A DNA stretch of 9,493 bases from an uncultured Solobacterium sp. (GCA_900554555.1 USIC01000015.1:1-9493), one strand, 5' to 3'. Counted from the first letter of the stretch, positions 1-6,982 are shown. Made by a program: numbers and translations. The notes: a model not told the origin generated them from the letters alone.

Positions 1-10
1 CTTCATAATA

Positions 11-53
11 GAAAAAAATGCTGCATAGGTCATTTCACTTATACAGCATTTTC
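11..53 (-). terminator. Intrinsic terminator of ptsI
   Basis: Read on the minus strand, AAAATGCTGTATA pairs with TATGCAGCATTTT (13 bp with one G-U pair) around a loop of about 12 nt. The hairpin runs straight into a run of seven T, then C. It lies 7 nt after the ptsI stop codon, so ptsI transcription should end here and no gene further downstream should be co-transcribed with it. Confidence 0.85.
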
Positions 54-59
54 ATTACA

Positions 60-1766
60 TTACTTTGAAATTGTATTCTTAATTAACTCTACAACTTCTG
101 CTTCTGTAGATGACGCAACTGCCTTTTCAGCTAGTTCCTTCATCTCTGCATAGCTTAATGAGTTGATAATCTTACGTGCTGGTAAGATAGATGTTGCACT
201 CATTGAGAACTCATCTAATCCTAAACCAAGTAAGATTGGTGCAGCTAACTCATCGCCAGCCATTTCACCACACATACCACACCACTTACCTTCTTTATGT
301 GCACCATCAATAGCCATCTTGATTAAACGTAATACAGATGGGTTTAATGGCTGATAGAGGTAAGATACTGGTTGACTCATACGGTCAGCAGCCATAGAGT
401 ACTGAATTAAGTCATTTGTACCGATAGAGAAGAAGTCTGCTTCCTTCGCTAATTGATCTGCAAGTACTGCAGCTGCAGGAATTTCAATCATGATACCAAC
501 TTGTACATCACCGACAGTTACACCCTCAGTGATTAACTTCGCACGTTCTTCATCATATACAGACTTCGCTTCACGGAATTCTGCGACAGTCGCAATCATT
601 GGGAACATGATACATAACTTACCAAATGCGGACGCACGCAATAATGCACGTAACTGAACACGGAAGATATCCTTACGTGATAAGCAGAAACGAACAGCAC
701 GAACGCCTAAGAATGGGTTCATCTCTTCTTCAAACTGATAGTAGCTTAACTTCTTATCACCACCGATATCCAGTGTACGGATAACAACTTGCTTACCATT
801 CATTCCTTCAAGAACAGCCTTATAAGCCGCAAACTGTGTATCTTCATTAGGGAAATCATTTTCACTCTTCATGTAGAGGAATTCTGTACGGAATAGACCT
901 ACACCTTCACCACCGTTTGCGTTGACTGCATCAACGTCAGCTGGTGAACCAATATTACCAACTAGTTCAACCTTATGACCATCAACGGATACGGATGGCT
1001 TATCCTTTAATGCCTTGAGAGCTTCCTTATTTGCACGGAACTCTTCAGCACGCTTTGTATATTCTGCAATCTGCTCTTCTGTTGGTTCTGTAATAACTTC
1101 ACCATTGATTGCATCTAAGATCACTAAATCACCAGATTTTAATGTATTTAAGATATCCGTTACACCAACGATTGCTGGAATCTCTAAGGAACGTGCCATG
1201 ATAGCACTGTGGCTTGTACGTCCACCAATTTCAGTTGCAAATCCCTTTGCGAATTCCTTATTTAAGGAACCTGTATCAGATGGTGTTAAGTCCTTAGCAA
1301 CCACAACGACTGGTTCGCTTAGTGTACTTAGGTTAGGAATTTCATTTCCTGTAATATTGCATAGTAAGCGGAATGATACGTCTTTGATATCTGCCGCTCT
1401 TGCACGCATGTATTCATCGTCCATGCTTTCAAACATAGAAATCATCATCTTTGATACACAATCAGCTGCGTATTCTGCGTTTACTGAATTAGATGTAATT
1501 TCATTTTCGATAGAACTACGGAATTCAGGATCACCTATCATCATAAGGTGCGCATCAAAAATAGCTAATTCTTCTTCTGCCAATGTCTTTGATGCGACTT
1601 CTTTAATCTGTTCAATATCAGAGATTGTCTTCGTAAATGCACTATCCAACTTCTTTAATTCTTCCTCTGGATTTGCGCTTGTCTGTACAATCTTTAGAAC
1701 TGGTTGTTCCAACTTATATACTTTCGCAATTGCAATTCCCTGTGATGCTGCTATACCTTTCAACAT
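60..1766 (-). CDS. ptsI: Phosphoenolpyruvate-protein phosphotransferase (PTS Enzyme I)
   Basis: Cytoplasmic Enzyme I takes phosphate from phosphoenolpyruvate onto a histidine and passes it to HPr, the first step of all PTS sugar uptake. The 568 residues match the usual length of about 570. The N-terminal HPr-binding and phosphohistidine domain carries GGRTSHSAIMAR, with the phosphorylated His at about 186. The C-terminal PEP-binding barrel (about 255-568) has GLFRTEFL (Arg293), Arg330, MIEIP (Glu428), SIGTNDLIQY (445-454) and GMCGEMAG with the catalytic Cys at about 499. The ATG is preceded by AGGAGGTT 7 nt away. A terminator follows at once and the upstream gene has its own signals, so the gene appears monocistronic. 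ptsH, often found next to ptsI in Firmicutes, is not in the window. A cre-like site in the leader suggests CcpA control. Identity is secure. Confidence 0.98.
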   Translation of the reverse strand: MLKGIAASQGIAIAKVYKLEQPVLKIVQTSANPEEELKKLDSAFTKTISDIEQIKEVASKTLAEEELAIFDAHLMMIGDPEFRSSIENEITSNSVNAEYAADCVSKMMISMFESMDDEYMRARAADIKDVSFRLLCNITGNEIPNLSTLSEPVVVVAKDLTPSDTGSLNKEFAKGFATEIGGRTSHSAIMARSLEIPAIVGVTDILNTLKSGDLVILDAINGEVITEPTEEQIAEYTKRAEEFRANKEALKALKDKPSVSVDGHKVELVGNIGSPADVDAVNANGGEGVGLFRTEFLYMKSENDFPNEDTQFAAYKAVLEGMNGKQVVIRTLDIGGDKKLSYYQFEEEMNPFLGVRAVRFCLSRKDIFRVQLRALLRASAFGKLCIMFPMIATVAEFREAKSVYDEERAKLITEGVTVGDVQVGIMIEIPAAAVLADQLAKEADFFSIGTNDLIQYSMAADRMSQPVSYLYQPLNPSVLRLIKMAIDGAHKEGKWCGMCGEMAGDELAAPILLGLGLDEFSMSATSILPARKIINSLSYAEMKELAEKAVASSTEAEVVELIKNTISK

Positions 1767-1811
1767 GTCTTAGAACCTCCTGGTTGTATAGGATATATCT
1801 GTTTACAGCAA

Positions 1812-1826
1812 TGGAAACGGTTACAT
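1812..1826 (-). promoter_or_regulatory. cre-like (CcpA) site upstream of ptsI
   Basis: The minus strand reads ATGTAACCGTTTCCA. This fits every position of the relaxed Bacillus cre consensus WTGNAANCGNWNNCW and has one mismatch to the stricter TGWAANCGNTNWCA. It sits about 46 nt before the ptsI ATG and overlaps a possible -10 (TAAAAT, 1825-1830; the -35 is poor). At that position CcpA with HPr-Ser-P would most likely repress, but this is inferred from layout only. Confidence 0.6.
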
Positions 1827-1908
1827 TTTATCTTAAAATAAAAAGTAAGAATTTCTGCATGAATACAGCCTTTTTAACATCTATATCTGTAGTTCATTTT
1901 AACATTTT

Positions 1909-2232
1909 TCAAATATCTAGGCAACGAACGAATTCTTCAACTGCTTCTTTTTTTAATCGATAATATGATGATTTTGCATAGTAGTTACAGTACCAATTTC
2001 TTGGTGATTGATCTAGAAAATCATGCTTAATAATGCATACGGTATCTGAAGAACAATTCTCCATCACATGTTCAATCATGTGTCCTATCCCTTTTTGAAC
2101 ATAGGCAGCTGTTCTTTCATGAACTTCATGACTATCGCCAATTAACTCTCGCGTTTTCTCCCGGCGATAGATTCTTCCTAAACTCTCTAATAGTTTAACT
2201 TTCTCATCGTATGGTAAACGTTGTAATTTCAT
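1909..2232 (-). CDS. Small HTH-like protein, MG284/MPN403-like
   Basis: This is a 107-residue soluble, basic protein of unknown function. The C-terminal 27 or so residues (W80 to L105, containing YYAKSSYYRLKKEAVEEF) resemble the helix-turn-helix end of ArpU-type phage regulators and sigma region 4. They also resemble what I remember of the small MG284/MPN403 family of Mycoplasma and Erysipelotrichia. Residues 1-60 look helical and charged, with no membrane segment or metal cluster. The ATG follows an AAGGGG site at a long spacing (about 11 nt). An ATG 7 nt further upstream is out of frame and soon meets a stop. The gene lies between the hpf terminator and the ptsI leader, so it is probably transcribed alone. 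I found no convincing promoter in 2233-2358 and no terminator after it. A DNA-binding role is inferred from one motif only. Confidence 0.75.
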   Translation of the reverse strand: MKLQRLPYDEKVKLLESLGRIYRREKTRELIGDSHEVHERTAAYVQKGIGHMIEHVMENCSSDTVCIIKHDFLDQSPRNWYCNYYAKSSYYRLKKEAVEEFVRCLDI

Positions 2233-2358
2233 GTAACATAGATCCCCTTAAATCTATATACACAGTATGAATGACTTTCCTATTACAGTGTTTAAATTTC
2301 CAGTATTACTATCCTTTTTATCTCTTTATTCCAGTTTCTCTGTACTTTGTTTTCCTAT

Positions 2359-2384
2359 AAAAAAGATCGGGATTTCTCCCGACC
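2359..2384 (-). terminator. Intrinsic terminator of hpf
   Basis: On the minus strand GGTCGGGA pairs with TCCCGATC (8 bp, one G-U) across a GAAA tetraloop of the stable GNRA type, followed directly by six T. It begins 11 nt after the hpf stop and is one of the strongest terminators in the window. Confidence 0.92.
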
Positions 2385-2395
2385 AATCAATCATA

Positions 2396-2923
2396 TTATT
2401 TACTTACCTCTAGCAAGCCATATCCACCGCTAGAACGACGATATACAACAGATACAGTTTCTGTTTCATCATCTGTATAGATGTAGAAGTTATGTCCACT
2501 TAATTCCATCTTCATGATAGCTGTATCAAGGTCCATTTCTTCAGCGTTTACCGTCTTTGTCTTTACTGGAATAGAATTTTCTTCTTCCACAAGTTGTGAG
2601 TCAATAAACGCATTTGCAAGATGCTCACGATGCTTCTTATTTAGTCTAGTCTTCTGACGACGAATTTGGTCTTCTAACTTATCAATTGCTAAATCTACTG
2701 CTGCGTAGAAGTCATCATTTACAACTTCTGCTCTTAAAATACCTACACGTGATGGGATTGTAACTTCTACCTTCTGTGAGTTTGGATAAACTCTGGCAAG
2801 GACACGAGCAATCGTATTTTCATCGATGAGTAAGTACTTATCTAAAGCTGATAATTTTTCCTCAATCTTTGTGCGCATTGCTGGTGTAACTTCAATATTC
2901 TTACCTACAATTTCAAATCTCAT
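2396..2923 (-). CDS. hpf: Ribosome hibernation promoting factor, long form
   Basis: Long HPF binds the decoding region of the 30S subunit and joins two 70S ribosomes into inactive 100S dimers in stationary phase or starvation. The 175-residue protein fits the long form. It has an N-terminal S30AE/RaiA domain (about 1-100, starting MRFEIVGKNIEVTPAM, with a basic stretch RRQKTRLNKKHRE at 88-100), a variable linker (about 105-125), and a C-terminal dimerisation domain (about 127-175, with MDLDTAIMKMELSGHNFYIY and VVYRRSSGGYGLLEV). I chose the internal ATG at 2921-2923 because AGGAGGT lies 5 nt before it and the family starts there. The same frame stays open to 3025, but those 34 residues match nothing in the family and begin upstream of the likely promoter. 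A leader of about 84 nt with inverted repeats precedes the gene. A strong terminator ends it. Confidence 0.97.
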   Translation of the reverse strand: MRFEIVGKNIEVTPAMRTKIEEKLSALDKYLLIDENTIARVLARVYPNSQKVEVTIPSRVGILRAEVVNDDFYAAVDLAIDKLEDQIRRQKTRLNKKHREHLANAFIDSQLVEEENSIPVKTKTVNAEEMDLDTAIMKMELSGHNFYIYTDDETETVSVVYRRSSGGYGLLEVSK

Positions 2924-2928
2924 ACAAT

Positions 2929-2935
2929 ACCTCCT
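2929..2935 (-). promoter_or_regulatory. Ribosome binding site that fixes the hpf start
   Basis: AGGAGGT is followed by 5 nt and ATG (2921-2923). It decides against the longer open frame that begins at 3025, which has no comparable site. Confidence 0.85.
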
Positions 2936-2943
2936 GTACGTGC

Positions 2944-2976
2944 TTGAGATACACTCAAAACAACTATAATTGTTTT
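2944..2976. repeat. Two overlapping inverted repeats in the hpf leader
   Basis: The first (2957-2976) has arms AAAACAA and TTGTTTT around CTATAA. Read as minus-strand RNA it extends to 10 bp through one G-U pair. The second (2944-2958) has arms TTGAG and CTCAA around ATACA. The two share 2 nt and lie between the likely -10 (3014-3019) and the ribosome binding site. They could be an operator or mRNA hairpins; the sequence cannot tell which. Confidence 0.5.
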
Positions 2977-3013
2977 CAATGATACTCTTCGCACTTCTTG
3001 TATTTATGTCTAT

Positions 3014-3019
3014 ATTATA
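3014..3019 (-). promoter_or_regulatory. Probable -10 element for hpf
   Basis: A perfect TATAAT within TTGTATAATATAG lies about 90 nt before the hpf ATG. No good -35 is present at 16-18 nt, so a helper factor, another sigma factor or a weak promoter is possible. It would give an untranslated leader of about 84 nt. Confidence 0.45.
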
Positions 3020-3066
3020 CAACATAAATCAGATTATTTTTGTATTCGATGTGAATATTCCGTGAT

Positions 3067-3098
3067 AAAAAACTTCACCTTTTACAGTGAAGTTTTTT
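3067..3098 (-). terminator. Intrinsic terminator of the DUF2779 gene, overlapping its stop codon
   Basis: A perfect 12-bp stem, AAAAAACTTCAC with GTGAAGTTTTTT, surrounds an 8-nt loop. The 5' arm encodes the last residues of the DUF2779 protein (K-T-S, then L partly in the loop) and the TAA stop (3082-3084) lies in the loop. The A and T tracts flank both sides, so the hairpin could work in either direction, although no gene on the plus strand needs it. Confidence 0.9.
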
Positions 3099-4560
3099 GA
3101 ACCAATTCAAATAGCCATTTTAGTACAACTGTCATCGCATAGGTATCCATACCGCAATATGCCTTTAAGTCAGCGATACTCTTCTCAATATCCTCATTAT
3201 CAACGTTCTTATCTAGATTACGCCATTCAAATACAGCGTCCATGCCTTGTTGGATATCTAGATTGTGATAGCCAGGATCATCCATCATTGCCATGATAGT
3301 CTTTAATGACCACTGTCCCTTCATACGTGTATCGTAGACAACACCTGTTGAAAATGGCAACTGTAGATCTTCCATGCGTGCATTGATGTGTAACAAGTCT
3401 TCTGCGTATTCAGGATACATGTCTGCTAACTCTTGAATACGAATCTTCTCTGCACCTTCTGCGTTATAGGCAAGTACAGTACCTTCTTTAGGAATTGCAC
3501 GAATTAGATGCTCTGCCATATCTTTACGATTATCATGAATATTGAGATATACTTCATGTTCGATTCTACCATCTTCATGCATGATATGTAGAGAGTATTC
3601 AAATGGCAATACATCATATGGATGCATTCCTTCATATGGTGGAATGGCAAAACGTTCCCATTCAAAGTCAATACAGGTAATTGGATAATGAATATAACCA
3701 AGCCAGTTTGCGAGAGCGTTGTAATCAACGTATTGACCACCATTACGGTCTGCTTGGATTTGGGCAAACTGTTGCGCGGAGCCTTCAATCCTTTCAGGAT
3801 CTGCATCTCTTAGATATATTCTGCCTTCTTCATACATCTCTCGCTTATATCGAGAAGCTATCAGTGTCAGAATAGAATTATCTGGTAACTCTTTTTCCTG
3901 TGGAAAACAATCATCATAGTATAAACACTTCTGACGTGTCATACATTGTGGTTTTCTGACAGGTTCTCCAACTGTTTCTAGATTGCACTTCTCCATCTGT
4001 TCTAGAAGATAATGCAAGTCATGCATATTATCGTAGATGGCCTCTTTCACATCTACAGTAGGATTATTCTTATCGTTATAGAAGGAAGAACTAACCACAA
4101 ATAATTCGTGTGGATCAAGTTCTTTTTCTCTTCGATAGTTCTTATTGAGATGGATCATATAAATATCTTTAATTTTGATATTCAACTCTTCTAAAACCCA
4201 TACGGTATCACAATAGAACTGCATATCATCCGCGTGTGGGAATAATCCAATATATAAGAAATATAAATCCCATCCATCATCATTTCGATGTAAAAATGGT
4301 GCTTTAATACGTAATTGTTTGTATTCAAAGCGTGCTTTGACAAGCCAGTCATATTCCTGCAAAGCATTCATGGCTAGGCTTGCATCATCACCCTGCTTAC
4401 CAAGAAAATGGTTAGTTACACCTAGCTTAATACAAGCTAGCTCACTAACCTCTTCATCCAATCTTACAAATGGCTGAAACTTTCTCTTTTCCGCTTGCAT
4501 TTCATTCGCAAACAAACGGGGACAGCGCGTATATTTCTTACAATCGGAAATATGAAACAT
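3082..4560 (-). CDS. DUF2779 protein: degenerate PD-(D/E)XK-like region plus DEDDy exonuclease domain
   Basis: This 492-residue cytoplasmic protein resembles the DUF2779 family, whose function is not established. The N-terminal part (about 1-220) recalls a Cas4/PD-(D/E)XK fold. It has Cys at 7 and 13 (SDCKKYTRCPRLF) and a cluster Cys206, Cys212, Cys218 (CMTRQKCLYYDDCF) like those that hold an iron-sulfur centre. The stretch where family members carry D and ExK reads APFL and DLYFLYIG here, so that active site seems lost. The C-terminal part (about 290-490) looks like a DnaQ-type exonuclease: CIDFEW (Asp298, Glu300), LAYNAEGAEKIRI (363-375) and YCGMD with the Y-x3-D pair Tyr468/Asp472. AAAGGAG precedes the ATG. 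The gene starts 12 nt after the ROK kinase stop, so they form an operon. Family assignment is from remembered motifs; a nucleic-acid processing role is inferred. Confidence 0.85.
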   Translation of the reverse strand: MFHISDCKKYTRCPRLFANEMQAEKRKFQPFVRLDEEVSELACIKLGVTNHFLGKQGDDASLAMNALQEYDWLVKARFEYKQLRIKAPFLHRNDDGWDLYFLYIGLFPHADDMQFYCDTVWVLEELNIKIKDIYMIHLNKNYRREKELDPHELFVVSSSFYNDKNNPTVDVKEAIYDNMHDLHYLLEQMEKCNLETVGEPVRKPQCMTRQKCLYYDDCFPQEKELPDNSILTLIASRYKREMYEEGRIYLRDADPERIEGSAQQFAQIQADRNGGQYVDYNALANWLGYIHYPITCIDFEWERFAIPPYEGMHPYDVLPFEYSLHIMHEDGRIEHEVYLNIHDNRKDMAEHLIRAIPKEGTVLAYNAEGAEKIRIQELADMYPEYAEDLLHINARMEDLQLPFSTGVVYDTRMKGQWSLKTIMAMMDDPGYHNLDIQQGMDAVFEWRNLDKNVDNEDIEKSIADLKAYCGMDTYAMTVVLKWLFELVQKTSL

Positions 4561-4572
4561 AAAACTCCTTTA

Positions 4573-5475
4573 TTAAATACCCTCACTCATCGGTAACATC
4601 GCTGCACCAATAATGCCAGGTTCATCTAGCATTGCAATCACAAATGGTGTGTTATGCAAAGCTGTATGTGACATTGATTTATAATTCTCAATCACTGCTG
4701 GCAAGAACTTATCTGCAGATTTTGTCATACCACCACCGATAACAAAGATATCTGGATCACATACACATGCAATAGTCGCAAACATTTGACCTAGATCTCT
4801 TGTGGCTTCATCAACAATCTTGATAGCTCGTTCATCTCCTGCATCAGCTAACTCAAATACACTACCTGCATGCAGGATTTCTTTATCTTTAATCACTTCT
4901 TTTGCCTTGCGTGTGATATGAGTACCACTTGCCTCATTTTCTACTGCACCAACATTTAAGTTATTAATCTTTTCACGGTTACGGTCGATGATGATATTTG
5001 CAATCTCACCACCAAAGCCATGCTTACCACTTACTGTCTTTCCATCAACGATTAATGCCCCACCAATACCAGTAGAAATCGTTACATAGTATACAACACT
5101 CTTATCTTTACCTGCACCAACCAAGGCTTCCGCAAGTCCTGCTACGTTTGCGTCATTATCCACAAATGCTGGCATACCAAATTCCTTGGATAGTTCATCC
5201 GCAAACGGATAACCTGTAAATCCCTTTAGGTTTGTGCTTAATACCATACTTCCAGACTTCTTATCAACTGGTCCTGGTACACCTACACCAATTGCAGAAC
5301 AATCTTTCCAACCTGGAATCTCTCTCACCATTTCCTTAAGGTTAGACATGACCTTTGTTGGTCCTTCCATACCAAATGATGGGCCCTTTACTTGGGATAG
5401 CACTTCACCAAATTCTGTCACCTTCGCAACACGTACATTTGTACCACCTAAGTCAATTCCAATATATGTCTTCAT
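4573..5475 (-). CDS. ROK family sugar kinase, probable glucokinase, lacking the zinc motif
   Basis: ROK kinases phosphorylate glucose or related sugars with ATP in the cytoplasm. At 300 residues it is of usual length. Visible motifs are GIDLGGTNVRVAKV (6-19, phosphate binding), VDNDANVAGLAEA with the catalytic Asp at about 108, STGIGGALI (134-142), GFGGEIAN (153-160) and VIGGGM (245-250) near the C terminus. Family members with the standard signature have His in E-x-GH and a C-x-CG-x2-GC zinc cluster; here the His position is Asn160 and no Cys lies between 157 and 185. Substrate is therefore less certain: glucose, N-acetyl sugars and others are possible. A GGAGG site lies about 4 nt before the ATG. 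Its own TATAAT precedes it, and the DUF2779 gene follows after 12 nt. Confidence 0.93.
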   Translation of the reverse strand: MKTYIGIDLGGTNVRVAKVTEFGEVLSQVKGPSFGMEGPTKVMSNLKEMVREIPGWKDCSAIGVGVPGPVDKKSGSMVLSTNLKGFTGYPFADELSKEFGMPAFVDNDANVAGLAEALVGAGKDKSVVYYVTISTGIGGALIVDGKTVSGKHGFGGEIANIIIDRNREKINNLNVGAVENEASGTHITRKAKEVIKDKEILHAGSVFELADAGDERAIKIVDEATRDLGQMFATIACVCDPDIFVIGGGMTKSADKFLPAVIENYKSMSHTALHNTPFVIAMLDEPGIIGAAMLPMSEGI

Positions 5476-5509
5476 ACATCCTCCAAATCAAATAGAATTC
5501 ATTATTTTT

Positions 5510-5515
5510 ATTATA
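5510..5515 (-). promoter_or_regulatory. Probable -10 element for the ROK-DUF2779 operon
   Basis: A perfect TATAAT within GTGTATAATAAAAA lies about 35 nt before the kinase ATG. Downstream of the pepC terminator it is the only good candidate for starting this operon. The -35 region at 17 nt (GCATTC) is poor. Confidence 0.45.
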
Positions 5516-5547
5516 CACTATGAATCGCTTATGAATGCACCAGAAAG

Positions 5548-5573
5548 AAAAAACCAGAAGAATTTCTTCTGGT
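5548..5573 (-). terminator. Intrinsic terminator of pepC
   Basis: On the minus strand ACCAGAAG pairs perfectly with CTTCTGGT (8 bp) around an AAATT loop, followed by a run of T. It begins about 20 nt after the pepC stop and separates pepC from the kinase operon. Confidence 0.92.
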
Positions 5574-5593
5574 CAATAATCATTCCGATAGAA

Positions 5594-6928
5594 TTAGTCA
5601 GCTAATGTACCAAATGGATCCCATGGTAACAGTTCCTTTGGCTCTTCTAAAAGTGCCTTTTGAGAAGTTTCAGATAAGTACTTCTTATGTACAGCAACAA
5701 CATATGTATATTCATCAAACCATGAATCAGATGCGATAAAGTAACCCTTGTTACCAATCTTTTCTCCCCAAGAGTTTTCAATCTTCCAACGAGTTGGTTT
5801 TTCATCCACAAGATTTACACCAGTTAATACCATCGCATGGTTCATTGCAGATTCCTTATAGTCTAGCATCTCAGCCTTTGTCATATCCAATTGCATATCT
5901 AATGTATTGGCATAGTCATACTGTGCATTATCCCAAAGACCTGTATCACGGTCAGCATCCTTACCACAATCACAACCAAACCATACTGGATAACCATCCT
6001 TCATCTGTGCAATCGCAGCTGCTTTTAATTCATCCATTGGTAAGTTCAGTAACTTTACCTGTTCTCCATCAACGACATTTCCTAAGTACTTAACAGTATA
6101 TGTCTTATGGAATGGCTTATCTGCAGTAGGCCCATGAATCACACTGATATAATCAGATAAATCAATTCCTAAGTTTGCATAGAAATCTAATGGCTTTACA
6201 TGATATTCCGCATGATAGTTACCATCTTTATCGTTGTATTCGAATGTAAATTCCTGTGGTGGTAAGCCAAAACAAGACGCAATCAAGCCATAGATTTCCT
6301 TGAGTGCTGTTTCCTTTAATGCTGGAATTTCATCCTTCTTACCTGCTTGAGCTAACTTGCGACTATCCACCACAAACTTACGTAAACGACGGTTAAGAAT
6401 CGCATTCATCTTAGACGTATGAGAACCTTGGTAAGTATCAGGCATCGCACTCTTTGGCGCAATACCATACTTCTTGACAAGGCTTACTAACATGTTCCAC
6501 TGGCCACCATCACCAACAGCCCACTCTAATAAGAAACGCATATTATCGCTTCCTACAGGACCATCAATTTCCTGTAGTGTACACTCCATAAACCAGTTTG
6601 CCTTTTCTAGTTTGTCGTAGAAAGCAATATAGTTCTGTGATAACTCAAACTCAGCCATGTTATATTTCTTTGCAATAAGTTCTCTTAAAACATTCATGGA
6701 AGAGAAAATCCAACAACGACCAGATTGGTATTGATTTGTGACTGGCATTGTTTTTAAATCAATTGAGAAGATATTAGGATTATTTCTTTCTGCATCAAAA
6801 TTACGACTAATTGTACCAATATCATTCTTCACCAAGGCATTGCGAACAACTCTTGCCTTTTCATCTTTTAAATAATTCTCACGTAATGTATCAATTTTCT
6901 GTAATGTTACAGGATTCATATTAGACAT
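5594..6928 (-). CDS. pepC: Aminopeptidase C (bleomycin hydrolase family, peptidase C1B)
   Basis: PepC is a cytoplasmic papain-fold cysteine aminopeptidase that trims residues from the N terminus of peptides; relatives form hexameric barrels. The 444 residues match the family. The catalytic set is complete: Gln66 and Cys72 in TNQYQSGRCWIFSS, His364 in AMNHAMVLTG, and Asn385 in KIENSWGEKIG. The C terminus ends LPWDPFGTLAD, in keeping with the family's C-terminal arm that lies in the active-site cleft. There is no signal peptide. The ATG lies 8 nt after AGAAGG. A second ATG three codons later is possible but badly spaced. The gene has a plausible promoter and its own terminator, so it is probably a single transcription unit. 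It would supply amino acids from imported peptides. Confidence 0.98.
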   Translation of the reverse strand: MSNMNPVTLQKIDTLRENYLKDEKARVVRNALVKNDIGTISRNFDAERNNPNIFSIDLKTMPVTNQYQSGRCWIFSSMNVLRELIAKKYNMAEFELSQNYIAFYDKLEKANWFMECTLQEIDGPVGSDNMRFLLEWAVGDGGQWNMLVSLVKKYGIAPKSAMPDTYQGSHTSKMNAILNRRLRKFVVDSRKLAQAGKKDEIPALKETALKEIYGLIASCFGLPPQEFTFEYNDKDGNYHAEYHVKPLDFYANLGIDLSDYISVIHGPTADKPFHKTYTVKYLGNVVDGEQVKLLNLPMDELKAAAIAQMKDGYPVWFGCDCGKDADRDTGLWDNAQYDYANTLDMQLDMTKAEMLDYKESAMNHAMVLTGVNLVDEKPTRWKIENSWGEKIGNKGYFIASDSWFDEYTYVVAVHKKYLSETSQKALLEEPKELLPWDPFGTLAD

Positions 6929-6953
6929 TTTAATTACCTTCTTTCTATGTAGT

Positions 6954-6982
6954 ATGTTACAACTAACTCACCTATTTTTCAA
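6954..6982 (-). promoter_or_regulatory. Putative pepC promoter
   Basis: TTGAAA (6977-6982, 5 of 6 to consensus) is separated by exactly 17 nt from TAACAT (6954-6959, 4 of 6). Transcription would start near 6947, just upstream of the AGAAGG site at 6937-6942. It lies between the zinc-ribbon gene stop and pepC. Confidence 0.5.

Noticed and set aside
1015..1773. Open frame of 252 codons on the plus strand, opposite ptsI
   Set aside because: It lies antisense to the conserved ptsI frame, has no recognisable domain and arises from codon bias on the other strand.
1851..1875. Possible terminator CTGTA/TGCAG after the small HTH-like gene
   Set aside because: The stem is only 5 bp with a G-U pair, and the T-rich stretch does not follow directly.
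1637..1963. Plus-strand open frame crossing the ptsI leader
   Set aside because: It covers the cre-like site and parts of two minus-strand genes, and no good ribosome site or known motif was seen.
2924..3025. Upstream in-frame extension of hpf by 34 codons
   Set aside because: No family match, no ribosome site at the far start, and its start lies upstream of the likely -10.
3504..3806. Minus-strand 100-codon frame inside the DUF2779 gene
   Set aside because: It is a shadow frame of the conserved exonuclease region with no motif of its own.
5234..5605. Open frame of 123 codons on the plus strand, opposite the ROK kinase start
   Set aside because: It is antisense to a clear gene and crosses the pepC terminator, with no family resemblance.
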